DNA from: Bailinhaonella thermotolerans
GTDB lineage: Bacteria; Actinomycetota; Actinomycetes; Streptosporangiales; Streptosporangiaceae
Length of the DNA: 64,000 nt
NCBI RefSeq assembly: GCF_003594875.1
Contig: NZ_QZEY01000002.1
Span: 682,001-746,000, forward strand
Reading direction: 5' to 3'
The translations under genes were made by a program, and so were the position numbers. Below the pieces are notes generated by a model, which saw only the letters and a list, made by a program, of their open reading frames with translations, had not been told where the DNA came from and searched no databases. Below, piece after piece: positions 9,678 to 19,043 of the stretch; the first letter of the stretch is position 1; the number at the start of each line of letters is the position of its first letter.

Positions 9678-11768
9678 TCAATCCCCCTTTGCGGGAAAAG
9701 GCACGTGCACAGCGAGAACCGTGACGTCGTCATCCTGCTCGTAACCGGACAACATGCGGTCCACGAGGAAGTCCAGAAGCATGTGCGGACTGCTCACCAC
9801 CTCCGGCGGCGCGTCGGTCGCGACGGACACGAGTTCGTCCAGGCCGGCGTGGAGCCCGCGCTTGCGGTTCTCGACCAGGCCGTCGGAGTAGAGCACGGCC
9901 GTGCTGCCGGGCGGGACGCAGAACCGGAACTGCCTGCGGGTCGTCGGCCACCCCAGCGGCGTGCCGGGCTCCCCGTCGCACAGCGTGGCCTCGCCGGTCG
10001 CCGACACCAGCAGCGGCGGCGGGTGCCCGGCCAGCGCCAGCATCCCCTCGCCGGTGCCGGGCTCCACCACCATGTACGCCAGGGACGTGACCTGCTCCTC
10101 GTCCTCGGTGGCGTCGAAGACCCGATCGAGGCCGGTGAGCACGGCGGCGGGCGGCGGGTTGGTCAGCGCGAGCGCCCGCATGGCGTTGCGGATGCGGCCC
10201 ATGCCCGCCGCGGCCTTCACGCCCTTGCCCATGACGTCGCCCACCACCGCGGCGACCCGCTGGTCCTGCAGGACGAACGCGTCGTACCAGTCGCCGCCGA
10301 CCTGGACGTGGCGGCTGCCGGAGCGGAACCGCTGGGCCAGCACCAGGCCCGGGACCACGGGCATGCGGTCGGGCAGCAGACTGCGCTGGAGCGTCTCGGC
10401 GGTGCGGTGCTCGCGCTCGAACAGCGTGGCGCGCTCCACCGCGAGGGCGCACTGCCCGGCCAGCGCCTCCAGGAAGACGCCGTCCTCCTGGGAGATCTTG
10501 CGGGGCCGCGTGAAGGAGAACCGGAGCGCGCCCAGCGCCCGCCCGGCGGCCAGCAGCGGCAGCCCCACCCAGGCCTGCTCGTCGGTGAGCCGCAGGAAGT
10601 TGTCCACCTCCTCGGTCTCGGCGCCCGCCTCCACGAGCTGGCTGCGCAGGATCTGGGGCGTCTCCGCGAACACCGGCCTGCGGCTGTTGACCGCCATCGT
10701 CATGACGCTGGAGTGGGTGAGCGGTATCTCCTCGCGCGGCATGCCGGGCACGTCCGGCATGCCCGCGTTGTTGATCACCCGCAGGGTGCCCAGGTCGGGG
10801 TCGAGCAGGGCCACGGCGCTGCGGTCGGCGGCGAGCGCCGACCGGCCGACGTCGATGATCACCTGGACGACCTGCTCGACGGTGAGCGCCTCGGCGAGCA
10901 TCGAGGTCGCCCCCTGCAACCGCGCCGTGCGCAGCGCCGCGGCGGAGAGCTGGTCGGTCAGGCGGGCCCGCATCTCCTCGGCCTCGCGCTGGGCCGTGAC
11001 GTCGGTGTTGGCGCCCACCCACTCGGTGATCTCGTCGTTCTCGGTGATGGGGACGGCGCGGACGTCGAAGTGGCGGTATCCGCTGGCGCGCGTGCGCACC
11101 CGGTAGCCGGCGTCGAAGACCGTGCTGCCCTCCAGGGCGGCGCGCCAGGCCTGCTCGGTGCGCTCCCGGTCGTCGGGGTGCACGGCGTCGAGCCAGCCGC
11201 CGGAGAAGTACTCCTCCTCGCTCTGGCCGGTGATCGCCCGCCACTGCGGCGAGTCCACGATCACCCGGCCCCGCGCGTCGGTGATCCACACCACCTGGGC
11301 GTTGGACTCGACCAGCGAGCGGTAACGGCCCTCGTTGCGGCGGAGCTCCTCGGCGGCGCGCTGCCGGTCGGTGATGTCCACGCCGGTCATCGCCACGGCG
11401 GCCACCTCGCCGCCGGCGCCGCGGAGCGGGAACCAGGTCGCGGCCCACTGGCGCTCCTCGCCCGAGGACGAGCGGAACCGCAGGCAGGCGTGCGTCTCGG
11501 TGTCCCGCTCCAGCACCTCGCGGACGGGGGCGTCGAACTGGCCGGCGAGGTCGGCGCCGAGCGCCTCGGCGGGGGCGCGGCCCCGCAGCTCCTCGGCCGG
11601 CGCTCCGAGGAGACCGGCCAGCGCGGAGTTCACCCGGGCGAAGCGCCCGTCGGCGCCGAAGACGGCGAACACGTGCGGCGCCTCCGACAGCAGGCCCCGG
11701 ACCAGGGCGGAGTCCGAGAGGTCCACATCCGGCTCCCTTGGACGTGGCACGGAAGTGTCGGTGCTCAC
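9678..11768 (-). CDS. PAS-PAS-GAF-PP2C (SpoIIE-type) serine phosphatase
   Basis: A 696-aa predicted cytoplasmic sensor phosphatase. Two PAS domains (about 28-140, ending TGVDITDRQRAAEEL, and about 150-265, ending ANTDVTAQREAEEM) precede a GAF domain (about 285-440) and a SpoIIE-like PP2C domain (about 455-690). Metal-ligand motifs are visible: VGGDWYDAF, VVGDVMGKG and, near the end, QDDDVTVLAV. Family members dephosphorylate anti-sigma antagonists and so free alternative sigma factors. No histidine-kinase-like anti-sigma domain is fused and no STAS protein is adjacent, so the target is unknown. The GTG at 11768 is chosen for its GGAGGTG site 7 nt upstream. It is transcribed towards the principal sigma gene, which need not be its target. 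Confidence 0.88.
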   Translation of the reverse strand: MSTDTSVPRPREPDVDLSDSALVRGLLSEAPHVFAVFGADGRFARVNSALAGLLGAPAEELRGRAPAEALGADLAGQFDAPVREVLERDTETHACLRFRSSSGEERQWAATWFPLRGAGGEVAAVAMTGVDITDRQRAAEELRRNEGRYRSLVESNAQVVWITDARGRVIVDSPQWRAITGQSEEEYFSGGWLDAVHPDDRERTEQAWRAALEGSTVFDAGYRVRTRASGYRHFDVRAVPITENDEITEWVGANTDVTAQREAEEMRARLTDQLSAAALRTARLQGATSMLAEALTVEQVVQVIIDVGRSALAADRSAVALLDPDLGTLRVINNAGMPDVPGMPREEIPLTHSSVMTMAVNSRRPVFAETPQILRSQLVEAGAETEEVDNFLRLTDEQAWVGLPLLAAGRALGALRFSFTRPRKISQEDGVFLEALAGQCALAVERATLFEREHRTAETLQRSLLPDRMPVVPGLVLAQRFRSGSRHVQVGGDWYDAFVLQDQRVAAVVGDVMGKGVKAAAGMGRIRNAMRALALTNPPPAAVLTGLDRVFDATEDEEQVTSLAYMVVEPGTGEGMLALAGHPPPLLVSATGEATLCDGEPGTPLGWPTTRRQFRFCVPPGSTAVLYSDGLVENRKRGLHAGLDELVSVATDAPPEVVSSPHMLLDFLVDRMLSGYEQDDDVTVLAVHVPFPAKGD

Positions 11769-12142
11769 CGGGGGCACCTCCGTCGCGTGCCAGGGTCTCC
11801 CACGAGGCACATCTCCATCGCAGCGGGTGAACACGAGCAGGTTAGCGGTTGGGGACCCGGCCGCGATAGCGGCGGGTCAGGTCTACATCATCCGTGATCC
11901 CCGGGGGCGGGCGGAAGCCCCGCGGCGAGGCCCGCGCCCGGAAACCGCCGCGCGGCTCCCCGTCCAGGCCCGGGACCCGGTCCCCCGGCGGAGTACGGGA
12001 ATCCTGTCGGGCCGGGCCGGCCCGGTCACGCGTTCAGCTTGCCACGGAGGGTTGACACCGCGCTCCAGGGCGATGGAATTAGGCGGGAAGACCCTGGTTT
12101 GCGAGGAACCCGTTCACGTCTGCTTTGCGAGGATAGCCGTCC
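11769..12142. other. 374-bp intergenic region, no gene seen
   Basis: This gap separates the divergent phosphatase and small helical-protein genes and must contain both promoters. TTGACA occurs on the plus strand at 12050-12055, 93 bp before the small gene, but no good -10 hexamer follows at the usual distance. No RNA gene is recognised. Confidence 0.4.
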
Positions 12143-12425
<283 letters not shown>

Positions 12426-12742
12426 CCCGCGCGAAGGCCGCCACTCCGGGCCGCCCGGCCGGACCCGCCGGGCCCGCCTCAGGCGCTCCGGGCAGCCCCC
12501 TTTCGTCCCGGTACGGCGCCGCCGCGGGCTCCCCCGGCGTACGGTGGGGGCGGGGCGCGGGTGGGGCGGGGTGACCCGGCATGGGTGGTTCTCGGAAGGA
12601 CTGGGGCGGGCGTTTTGGGTAGAAGATCCGGATTTGGGGGGAGGCGGCACGCCGGAAGAAGCTCTACAGCGGGGCGTTCGGTGAACGGCGATGTTCTAAT
12701 GGTGACTGTGCCTCGTCCCCCCTCTCCGCTGAGGTATTCCGC

Positions 12743-14320
12743 GTGAGCCGCCGACGCCGCCGTCAGGACTTCGATCCGCCGCCGCCCGACGGCGTCTTCG
12801 ACGAGATGCTCAAGGCCGCCAGGGAGCTGCTGGCCGTGCGCAGCCCGCTCGACGCCGAGCTGATGGTCTCCGACATGCTCGGGGCCTGGTGGGGCAAGCG
12901 GCTGCGCCGCGGCGACGTGGAGCAGATCCTCGGCGAGGGCCTCGTCGACTACGCCGCCAAGGCCGGTTCGCCCGCGGCGCTGTCGCTGCTGGTCGCGGTC
13001 GCCTACCTGGGCACCTCCCGGCAGGCGGCCAAGGCCGAGGGCGCGGCCCTGGCGCTCATGGAGTCCGGCGTGGCCCGGCCCCGGTGGGCCGACTGGGTGG
13101 GCGCGGTCAAGCCGTCGGCCTGCTACGTCTCGCGCGACGCCTACGGCGACCAGGACCAGGTCGTGTGCACCTTCTCCTACAACCCCGAGGCCGACCCCGA
13201 GGGCGAGCAGCACGCCCTGGTCGTGCTCGTGGACTACAACAAGCACGGCACGGCGCGCGACGTGTGGGTGTCCTCGCACGTGGACAAGCTGCTGGAGCAG
13301 GCCCGCCAGGAGGCCGAGGGCAACCCGCTGCTGCGGTTCGAGGAGATCGAGCCCAAGCAGGCGCGGGCGCTGCTGGAGTCCGCCATGAAGGCCACCGCGG
13401 AGCACCGGTCCCCGCAGGTCACCGAGAGCTACAGCGCCTACCACGCCTTCGCGCGGGCGCGGATCAAGGCGCTGCCGCCCGGCCGCAAGCGCCCCGCGCC
13501 GCTGTTCACCGAAGGCCCCTACAGCCGGGACCGGCGGGCGATGCTGGCGGCGGAGTTCCTGGCCTCGCCCGAGGCGGAGAGCCTGTCGGACCCGTCGGCC
13601 GCCTCCCGGTGCGCCGACCACATCATCGACTACGGCTGCGACGAGGACTTCAACCGGCCGTTGCGGATCAGCCCGCTCAAGAGCGAGACGTTCCTGCTGG
13701 ACTGGCTGCCGCGCAAGGTCATGCTGAGCCCGGCCGAGCAGGAGGCGATCCCGCACGTCCTGGCCGCCTGGGTGCGGTGGGCGCAGCGGCGGATCAAGCT
13801 GCCCGAGGAGGGCCTGAAGGCCACGCTCGACGCGGTCTGGGAGGCCACCGGCAAGTTCGCCGAGGCCTACCGCGACCCGACCACGTTCGGCCTGGAGCGC
13901 TCCCTGGTCGAGCGGCTCCTGCCCGACGGGGACCTGTCCGCGCTGGCCCGGCGGGCGTTCGCGTTCCCCCTCCTGCAGGGGCGGCACGGCACGGTGGACC
14001 TGGACGGCCTCGACCCGGCCAAGGACGCCGACCGGCGCATCCTGCTGGAGCTCGACCACGTCCACGAGCGCCACCGCGAGGACCTGGACGAGCACCTCGC
14101 CTGGCACGAGGAGATCGCGGCCCGCCTCTGGGAGGGCGACCCGCCCGAGCTCTGGGAGGCCGCCCAGCGCCTCCTGGACCTCGGCCACGACCGCCACGAG
14201 GTCCTCCACATCCTCATCGAAATCGTCGAGCGCATAGGGGACGACCCCGAGGAGCTCGCCTCCGCCCTCGACGACCTCGCCGAGCTCCCCGACGAGTGGC
14301 CCCCCGCCTTCGGCCGCTGA
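12743..14320 (+). CDS. Conserved actinobacterial protein of unknown function, 525 aa
   Basis: A 525-aa soluble protein without a signal peptide or TM segment. An Arg-rich N-terminus (MSRRRRRQDF) is followed by a helical domain (20-115). Next comes a mixed domain containing CTFSYNPEADPEGEQHALVVLVDYNKHGTARDVWV (about 150-185), where strands and an acidic surface are visible. The C-terminal helical region (about 430-510) is rich in His and Glu (HVHERHREDLDEHLAWHEE...), reminiscent of DUF1841-like His-containing helices; this likeness is weak. The GTG start has GAGG about 9 nt upstream. It is flanked by GC-rich gaps and is probably monocistronic. I do not recognise its function. Confidence 0.8.
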   Translation: MSRRRRRQDFDPPPPDGVFDEMLKAARELLAVRSPLDAELMVSDMLGAWWGKRLRRGDVEQILGEGLVDYAAKAGSPAALSLLVAVAYLGTSRQAAKAEGAALALMESGVARPRWADWVGAVKPSACYVSRDAYGDQDQVVCTFSYNPEADPEGEQHALVVLVDYNKHGTARDVWVSSHVDKLLEQARQEAEGNPLLRFEEIEPKQARALLESAMKATAEHRSPQVTESYSAYHAFARARIKALPPGRKRPAPLFTEGPYSRDRRAMLAAEFLASPEAESLSDPSAASRCADHIIDYGCDEDFNRPLRISPLKSETFLLDWLPRKVMLSPAEQEAIPHVLAAWVRWAQRRIKLPEEGLKATLDAVWEATGKFAEAYRDPTTFGLERSLVERLLPDGDLSALARRAFAFPLLQGRHGTVDLDGLDPAKDADRRILLELDHVHERHREDLDEHLAWHEEIAARLWEGDPPELWEAAQRLLDLGHDRHEVLHILIEIVERIGDDPEELASALDDLAELPDEWPPAFGR

Positions 14321-14778
14321 CCCCGCCGCCCGCCCGGGGCGAACGGCCCCGGCCGCCCCTCCATCCCGATCGTCCCGTCCGGCCGCGCCCCGGGTCCTCG
14401 CCGCGTACGGCCGGGCGGCGACCGGGCCCGTGACCGCCGGCGCCCGCGCCGAGCCCTGACGCGCACCCCGGCGGGGAAGGGCCCGCCCCGCCGTTCCCGG
14501 CCCGGGGAGCGAGACCCCGGCCCGGAGCCGCGGACGGCGCGCGGGGCGGGGACGACGCGGGGGGACGGCGCGGGAACCCCGAGACGACGCCGCGGCCGCC
14601 CGCCACGCGGCGCGACCGCCCGCCACGCGGCGCGACCGCGGGACCCGGGGGCCGCCGCCGCCCGGCCACGAGGGGTGGCGTCCCGTTGAGGACCACTGGC
14701 GACGCGGGGACCCGGGGGACGCGCGGGCGGGGACGTCGGGGAGGCTGGGGACGCCGGTGTGACGGACGGAGGGTGACG
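14321..14778. other. 458-bp GC-rich gap with a 20-bp tandem duplication
   Basis: No credible gene is seen. Two adjacent 20-bp copies starting CGCCACGCGGCGCGACCG occupy 14601-14620 and 14621-14640 with one mismatch. The end of the gap carries the ribosome site GGAGGG (14767-14772) of the SMR gene. Confidence 0.5.
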
Positions 14779-15102
14779 ATGGCGTGGTTGCTGCTGGCGG
14801 GGGCGATCGTGGCGGAGGTCCTGGCGACCTCGGCGCTGAAGCTGAGCGACGGGTTCGCGCACAAGGGGTGGACCGTCGTCGTGGCCGTGGGCTACATCGC
14901 GTCGTTCTCGATGCTGGCGCAGGCCCTGAAGCTGCAGCTCCAGGTCAGCGTGGCGTACGCGATCTGGTCCGGGGCCGGGACGGCGGCGATCGCGCTGATC
15001 GGGATGATGTTCCTCAAGGAGCCGATCACCCCGCTGAAGGCCCTGGGGCTCGTCCTGATCATCGCGGGGGCCGTGGTGCTCAACCTGGCCCAGCCGCACT
15101 GA
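14779..15102 (+). CDS. Small multidrug resistance (SMR) family transporter
   Basis: A 107-aa protein of four TM helices, the standard SMR length. The essential membrane-embedded glutamate is present at residue 13 (MAWLLLAGAIVAEVLATSALK), equivalent to Glu14 of EmrE, and the helix-3/4 region has the usual AYAIWSGAGTA and LNLAQPH segments. Family members work as dual-topology dimers exchanging cationic drugs, quaternary ammonium compounds or guanidinium for protons. It is a single gene, so it probably forms a homodimer. The ATG at 14779 follows GGAGGG by 6 nt; an upstream in-frame ATG would add 31 Arg/Gly-rich residues and is unlikely. Confidence 0.92.
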   Translation: MAWLLLAGAIVAEVLATSALKLSDGFAHKGWTVVVAVGYIASFSMLAQALKLQLQVSVAYAIWSGAGTAAIALIGMMFLKEPITPLKALGLVLIIAGAVVLNLAQPH

Positions 15103-15257
15103 ACCCCCGGCCGCGCTGAACCCCGGCCGCGCCGAACCCCGGCCGCCCGGCGCGCCACGCCCCGGCGGGCGCTCCGCCGTACCGGCCCCGACCGAACATG
15201 ATTCCAGTCGCTGGTGCATCATGTGATCAAGGATTTGGCGCGCGCGGAGGGGTCGTG

Positions 15258-16037
15258 ATGGCAGAGGCGTTCTATGTGCCGCTCGCTGAGGGGCGGTTCC
15301 GGTCCACGGAGAGCACCCAGGGGCCGTGGCATCCGGAGCAGCAGCACATGGGGCCGGTGACGGCGCTGCTCGCCCGCGAGCTGGAGCTGACCGCGCCGCG
15401 GCCGGAGATGTCGATCGCGCAGCTCACCGTGGACGTGCTCGCGCCGGTGCCGCTGGCCGAGCTGACGGTCAGGACGGAGGTCGTGCGCGACGGCAAGCGC
15501 GTGCAGTGCCTGGCCGCCGAGGTGTCGGGCCAGGGCCGCACCCTCGTCCGGGCCCGGGCCTGGCGGATCCGGGAGAGCGGCACGGAGGAGGCGGCGACCC
15601 CGCGCCGCCCGGTCCCCGCGCCGGTGGAGGACGGGCTCCCGCCGGGGCCCTCGTCGATGTTCCGGGGGTTCGGGTACGCCGAGGCGCTCGAATGGCGGTT
15701 CCTGCACGGGGTGGACTCGCTCGGGCCCGCGGTCGCGTGGGGGCGCCTGCGCGGGGCGGTGGTCGAGGGCGAGGAGCCGTCCCCGCTGCAGCGGGTCGCG
15801 GTGTTCGCCGACAGCGGGAACGGCATCAGCCACACCATCGACTTCACGGCGTACCTCTTCGTGAACGTGGACCTGTCGATCAGCCTCTACCGGCGGCCCG
15901 AGGGCCCCTGGATCTGCCTGGACGCCGCGACCGAGATCGGCCCGCAGGGGCGCGGCCTGACCCGGACCGGCCTGTTCGACGAGTCCGGCGAGGTCGGCGT
16001 GTCCACGCAGACACTCTTCGTCGGCCTCCGCCCCTGA
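15258..16037 (+). CDS. Double-hotdog acyl-CoA thioesterase-like protein
   Basis: A 259-aa soluble protein resembling the thioesterase-like superfamily with two hotdog folds in tandem (TesB-like, 4HBT_3 type). The N-terminal repeat has WHPEQQHMGPVTALLAREL and ends in the strand-rich RTLVRARAWRIRE. The C-terminal repeat has DSGNGISHTIDFTAYLFVNVDLSISL, with the Asp expected near the active site, and GRGLTRTGLFDESGEVGVSTQTLFV. Such proteins hydrolyse acyl-CoA thioesters; chain length cannot be inferred. The ATG at 15258 has GGAGG 7 nt upstream. It stands alone, followed by a GCCGTACGGC element at 16063-16072. Confidence 0.8.
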   Translation: MAEAFYVPLAEGRFRSTESTQGPWHPEQQHMGPVTALLARELELTAPRPEMSIAQLTVDVLAPVPLAELTVRTEVVRDGKRVQCLAAEVSGQGRTLVRARAWRIRESGTEEAATPRRPVPAPVEDGLPPGPSSMFRGFGYAEALEWRFLHGVDSLGPAVAWGRLRGAVVEGEEPSPLQRVAVFADSGNGISHTIDFTAYLFVNVDLSISLYRRPEGPWICLDAATEIGPQGRGLTRTGLFDESGEVGVSTQTLFVGLRP

Positions 16038-16164
16038 CCCGTCCCCGCCCCCTCCACGGCGTGCCGTACGGCTTGGGCGCCTTTCCGGGGGATGATCCGG
16101 ATTCGTCCCCGGCCGCACTAGAGTCGTTCGCCGTACGGTCGGGCTCGGGCGGGCGGGGGAATCG

Positions 16165-18105
16165 GTGGACTTCATGGTGTTCGTCCTCCTGGCGGGCGGC
16201 GTGTTCACCCTTGTGCTGGCGTTCGCGTCGGTGGCCGGGCGGCTGCTCGGGCTGCCGTTCGGGCGGGTGCGAACGCTGCTGGCCGGGCTGCTGGCGTTCC
16301 TGGTCGCCGGGCCGCTGTTCCGGGCGATGGCCGGGTCGGTGGACCCGGACGACGACAGGCTGGCCCCGCTGTGGTTCCTGCTGCTCGGCGCGGCCGTCGC
16401 CGTGCTCGCGGGCATGGTCTTCCTGGCGCTCGCCGAGGTCCTGGTGCCCACGGGCTCGGTGCCGGGGCCGCTGGAGCTCGTCCGCGGCCTGCGCTCCCGT
16501 ACGGCGCGCGCCCGCCGCTACTCCCAGATCGTCCGCATCGCGATCCGCCACGGCCTCGGGCCGTACCTGCGGGGCCGGGGACGGCCGGGCGGCGCGGGCG
16601 GCGCGGGCGGGCGGGCGCGGCTGGCGCGGTCGCTGCGGGAGGCGCTGGACGACGGCGGCGTGACGTTCGTCAAGCTCGGGCAGGTGCTGTCCACCCGGCG
16701 CGACCTGCTGCCCGCCGAGTTCGCCGACGAGCTGCGCGGACTCCAGGACCGGGTCGCTCCGGCGGAGTGGGCCCAGGTGGAGGCGGTGCTGACGCGCGAG
16801 CTGGGCGCCCCGGTGGACGAGGTGTTCGCCGAGTTCGACCGGACGCCCCTGGCCGCCGCGTCGATCGCGCAGGTCCACGCGGCGCGGCTGCGGACCGGCG
16901 AGCGGGTCGTGGTCAAGGTGCGGCGGCCGGGCATCGCCTCGGTGGTCGAGCGCGACCTGGACATCGTGGCGCGGCTGGCGCGCACGCTGGAGCAGCGCAC
17001 CCGCTGGGGCCGCTCGCTGGGCGCGCGGGAGCTGGCGGCCGGGTTCGCGCAGGCCGTGCGCGAGGAGCTGGACTTCCGGGTCGAGGCGGCCAACATGGCG
17101 GCGGTGCGGCAGGGCGGCTCGGGCGGGGACGCGGTGGTGTTCCCCGCGCCGCACGAGCCGCTGTGCACCTCGGCGGTGCTGGTGATGGAGCGGCTGGACG
17201 GCACGCCGCTGGCGGACGTGCCGGCGGGCGAGCGGCCGGAGCTGGCGCGGACGCTGTTCGACTGCCTGCTGCGGCAGATCCTCGTGGAGGGCGTGTTCCA
17301 CGCCGACCCGCACCCGGGCAACGTGCTGGTGCTGGGCGACGGGCGGCTCGGGCTGCTGGACTTCGGCTCGGTGGGGCGCCTGGACGGGGCGCTGCGCGAC
17401 TCGCTCCGGCGGCTGCTGCTGGCGCTGGACCGGGGCGACCCGCTCGGCGTCGGCGACGCGCTGCTGGAGGTGGCGCCGGGGCCGGAGGGGCCCGGGGAGC
17501 AGGCGCTCGAACGCGCCCTCGGCCGGTTCATGGCCCGGCACCTGGCCCCCGGCAGCGTTCCGGGGGTGCGCATGTTCACCGACCTGTTCCGCGTGGTGGC
17601 CGAGCACCGGCTGGCGATCCCGCCGGAGGTGGCCGCCGTGTTCCGGGCGCTGGCCACGGTCGAGGGGACGCTCGCGCGCCTGTCCCCCGGCTTCGACATC
17701 GTCGCCGAGGCGCGGCGCTTCGGGGCGGCGTACGTCACCGAGGGGCTGGACGTGCGCGACGCGGTGCAGAAGGAGCTGGGGGCGCTGCTGCCGATGCTGC
17801 GGCGGCTCCCGCGCCGGGTGGAGCGGATCGCCGGGGCGGTGGAGAGCGGGCGGCTGAGCGTGAACGTGCGGCTGTTCGCCGACGAGCGGGACCGGCGGCA
17901 CGTCACCGGCCTGCTGCACCAGGTGCTGCTGACGGTCCTGGGCGCGACGGCCGGGATCATGGCGGTGCTCCTGCTCGGGACGGCGGGCGGGCCGCCGCTG
18001 ACCGGCACGACCAGCCTGTACCAGTTCCTGGGGTACTGCCTGCTGGTGATCTCGTCGGTCCTCGTGCTCCGGGTCCTGGTGATCATCTTCCGGCGCGTGG
18101 AGTGA
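16165..18105 (+). CDS. ABC1/AarF/UbiB-family atypical kinase, membrane anchored
   Basis: A 646-aa protein with three N-terminal TM segments (about 1-95), a central ABC1 kinase-like domain and two C-terminal TM helices (about 590-640). ABC1 signatures are intact: VTFVKLGQVLSTRRDLLP (the KxGQ motif), the Ala-rich nucleotide loop AAASIAQVHAARL, the catalytic lysine in VVVKVRRPG, FHADPHPGNVL and LLDFGSVGRL. UbiB relatives support ubiquinone or menaquinone metabolism as ATPases; the actinobacterial copies are not well characterised. The extra N-terminal TM region is typical of the Gram-positive group. Start GTG at 16165 follows a G-rich ribosome site. Confidence 0.88.
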   Translation: MDFMVFVLLAGGVFTLVLAFASVAGRLLGLPFGRVRTLLAGLLAFLVAGPLFRAMAGSVDPDDDRLAPLWFLLLGAAVAVLAGMVFLALAEVLVPTGSVPGPLELVRGLRSRTARARRYSQIVRIAIRHGLGPYLRGRGRPGGAGGAGGRARLARSLREALDDGGVTFVKLGQVLSTRRDLLPAEFADELRGLQDRVAPAEWAQVEAVLTRELGAPVDEVFAEFDRTPLAAASIAQVHAARLRTGERVVVKVRRPGIASVVERDLDIVARLARTLEQRTRWGRSLGARELAAGFAQAVREELDFRVEAANMAAVRQGGSGGDAVVFPAPHEPLCTSAVLVMERLDGTPLADVPAGERPELARTLFDCLLRQILVEGVFHADPHPGNVLVLGDGRLGLLDFGSVGRLDGALRDSLRRLLLALDRGDPLGVGDALLEVAPGPEGPGEQALERALGRFMARHLAPGSVPGVRMFTDLFRVVAEHRLAIPPEVAAVFRALATVEGTLARLSPGFDIVAEARRFGAAYVTEGLDVRDAVQKELGALLPMLRRLPRRVERIAGAVESGRLSVNVRLFADERDRRHVTGLLHQVLLTVLGATAGIMAVLLLGTAGGPPLTGTTSLYQFLGYCLLVISSVLVLRVLVIIFRRVE

Positions 18106-18191
18106 GGCTCCCGACATTTCCCGGTATTTCCGGACCTACCAGTGGCGAATACCCGGCGTAATCGGATCCCCGGCAGGGAACCCTCTGGGAC

Positions 18192-18983
18192 ATGGACGGC
18201 CTCTTCCGGTCCCAGAACCCCGCCGGACTGGTCCCCGCCGCGGCCCGGGCGCTGTTCCGCGCGGGCACGCGGCCCGGGACCACCAGCGGCTGGTGCCACG
18301 GTCACGTGCAGGCCAACATGCTGGCCGTGCCGCGCGACCTCGCCTTCGACGCGCTGCTGTTCGCCTGGCGCAACCCGCGGGCCTGCCCGCTGATCGACGT
18401 CACCGATCCCGGCGACCCGTGCCCGCGGACCGCCGCCCCGCACGCCGACCTGCGCACCGACCTGCCCGCCTACGTCGTCTACCGTGACGGGGAGCCCGTC
18501 GCCACCCTCGAGGACGCCGTCCCCGCCTGGCGCGAGGACATGGTGGGGCTGCTCACCGGGTGCAGCTTCACCGCCGAGGACGCGCTACTCGCCGCCGGGA
18601 TCCCGCTGCGGCACCTGGAGCAGGACCGCAACGTGCCGATGTACGTCACCAACCGGCGCTGCGCCCCCACCCGCCGGCTGTCCGGGCCGCTCGTCGTCTC
18701 CATGCGCTTCGTCCCCCGGGACCTCGTCGGGGCGGCGGCGGAGGTGACCGGCGCGCTCCCGCTGGCGCACGGCGGGCCCGTCCACGCCGGCGACCCCGCC
18801 GCGCTCGGCATCGCGGACCTGGACAAGCCCGACTTCGGCGACGCCGTACGGCCGCGCGACGGCGACGTGCCGGTGTTCTGGGCGTGCGGGGTGACGCTGC
18901 AGGCTGTCATCATGTCCTCCCGTCCGGAGTACGCGGTGACGCACGCGCCGGGCAGGATGTTCATCACGGACCTGGCGAGCTGA
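18192..18983 (+). CDS. DUF1445 / D-glutamate cyclase-like putative hydro-lyase
   Basis: A 263-aa protein of the DUF1445 family. Landmarks include the N-terminal [29 protein letters not shown]-like and [10 protein letters not shown] segments, [26 protein letters not shown], and the C-terminal [29 protein letters not shown]. Animal proteins carrying this domain (DGLUCY) convert D-glutamate to 5-oxo-D-proline. Placed directly before pxpABC in the same reading frame and strand, it probably belongs to the same D-glutamate/pyroglutamate pathway; that role is inferred from the neighbours. The ATG at 18192 has GGGA about 10 nt upstream. Confidence 0.85.
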   Translation: MDGLFRSQNPAGLVPAAARALFRAGTRPGTTSGWCHGHVQANMLAVPRDLAFDALLFAWRNPRACPLIDVTDPGDPCPRTAAPHADLRTDLPAYVVYRDGEPVATLEDAVPAWREDMVGLLTGCSFTAEDALLAAGIPLRHLEQDRNVPMYVTNRRCAPTRRLSGPLVVSMRFVPRDLVGAAAEVTGALPLAHGGPVHAGDPAALGIADLDKPDFGDAVRPRDGDVPVFWACGVTLQAVIMSSRPEYAVTHAPGRMFITDLAS

Positions 18984-19043
18984 CCGCCGCGTGCCGATCG
19001 CGGCGGCCGGCCGGGACGAGCCGACCGAGACGAGGAGTCCTCC

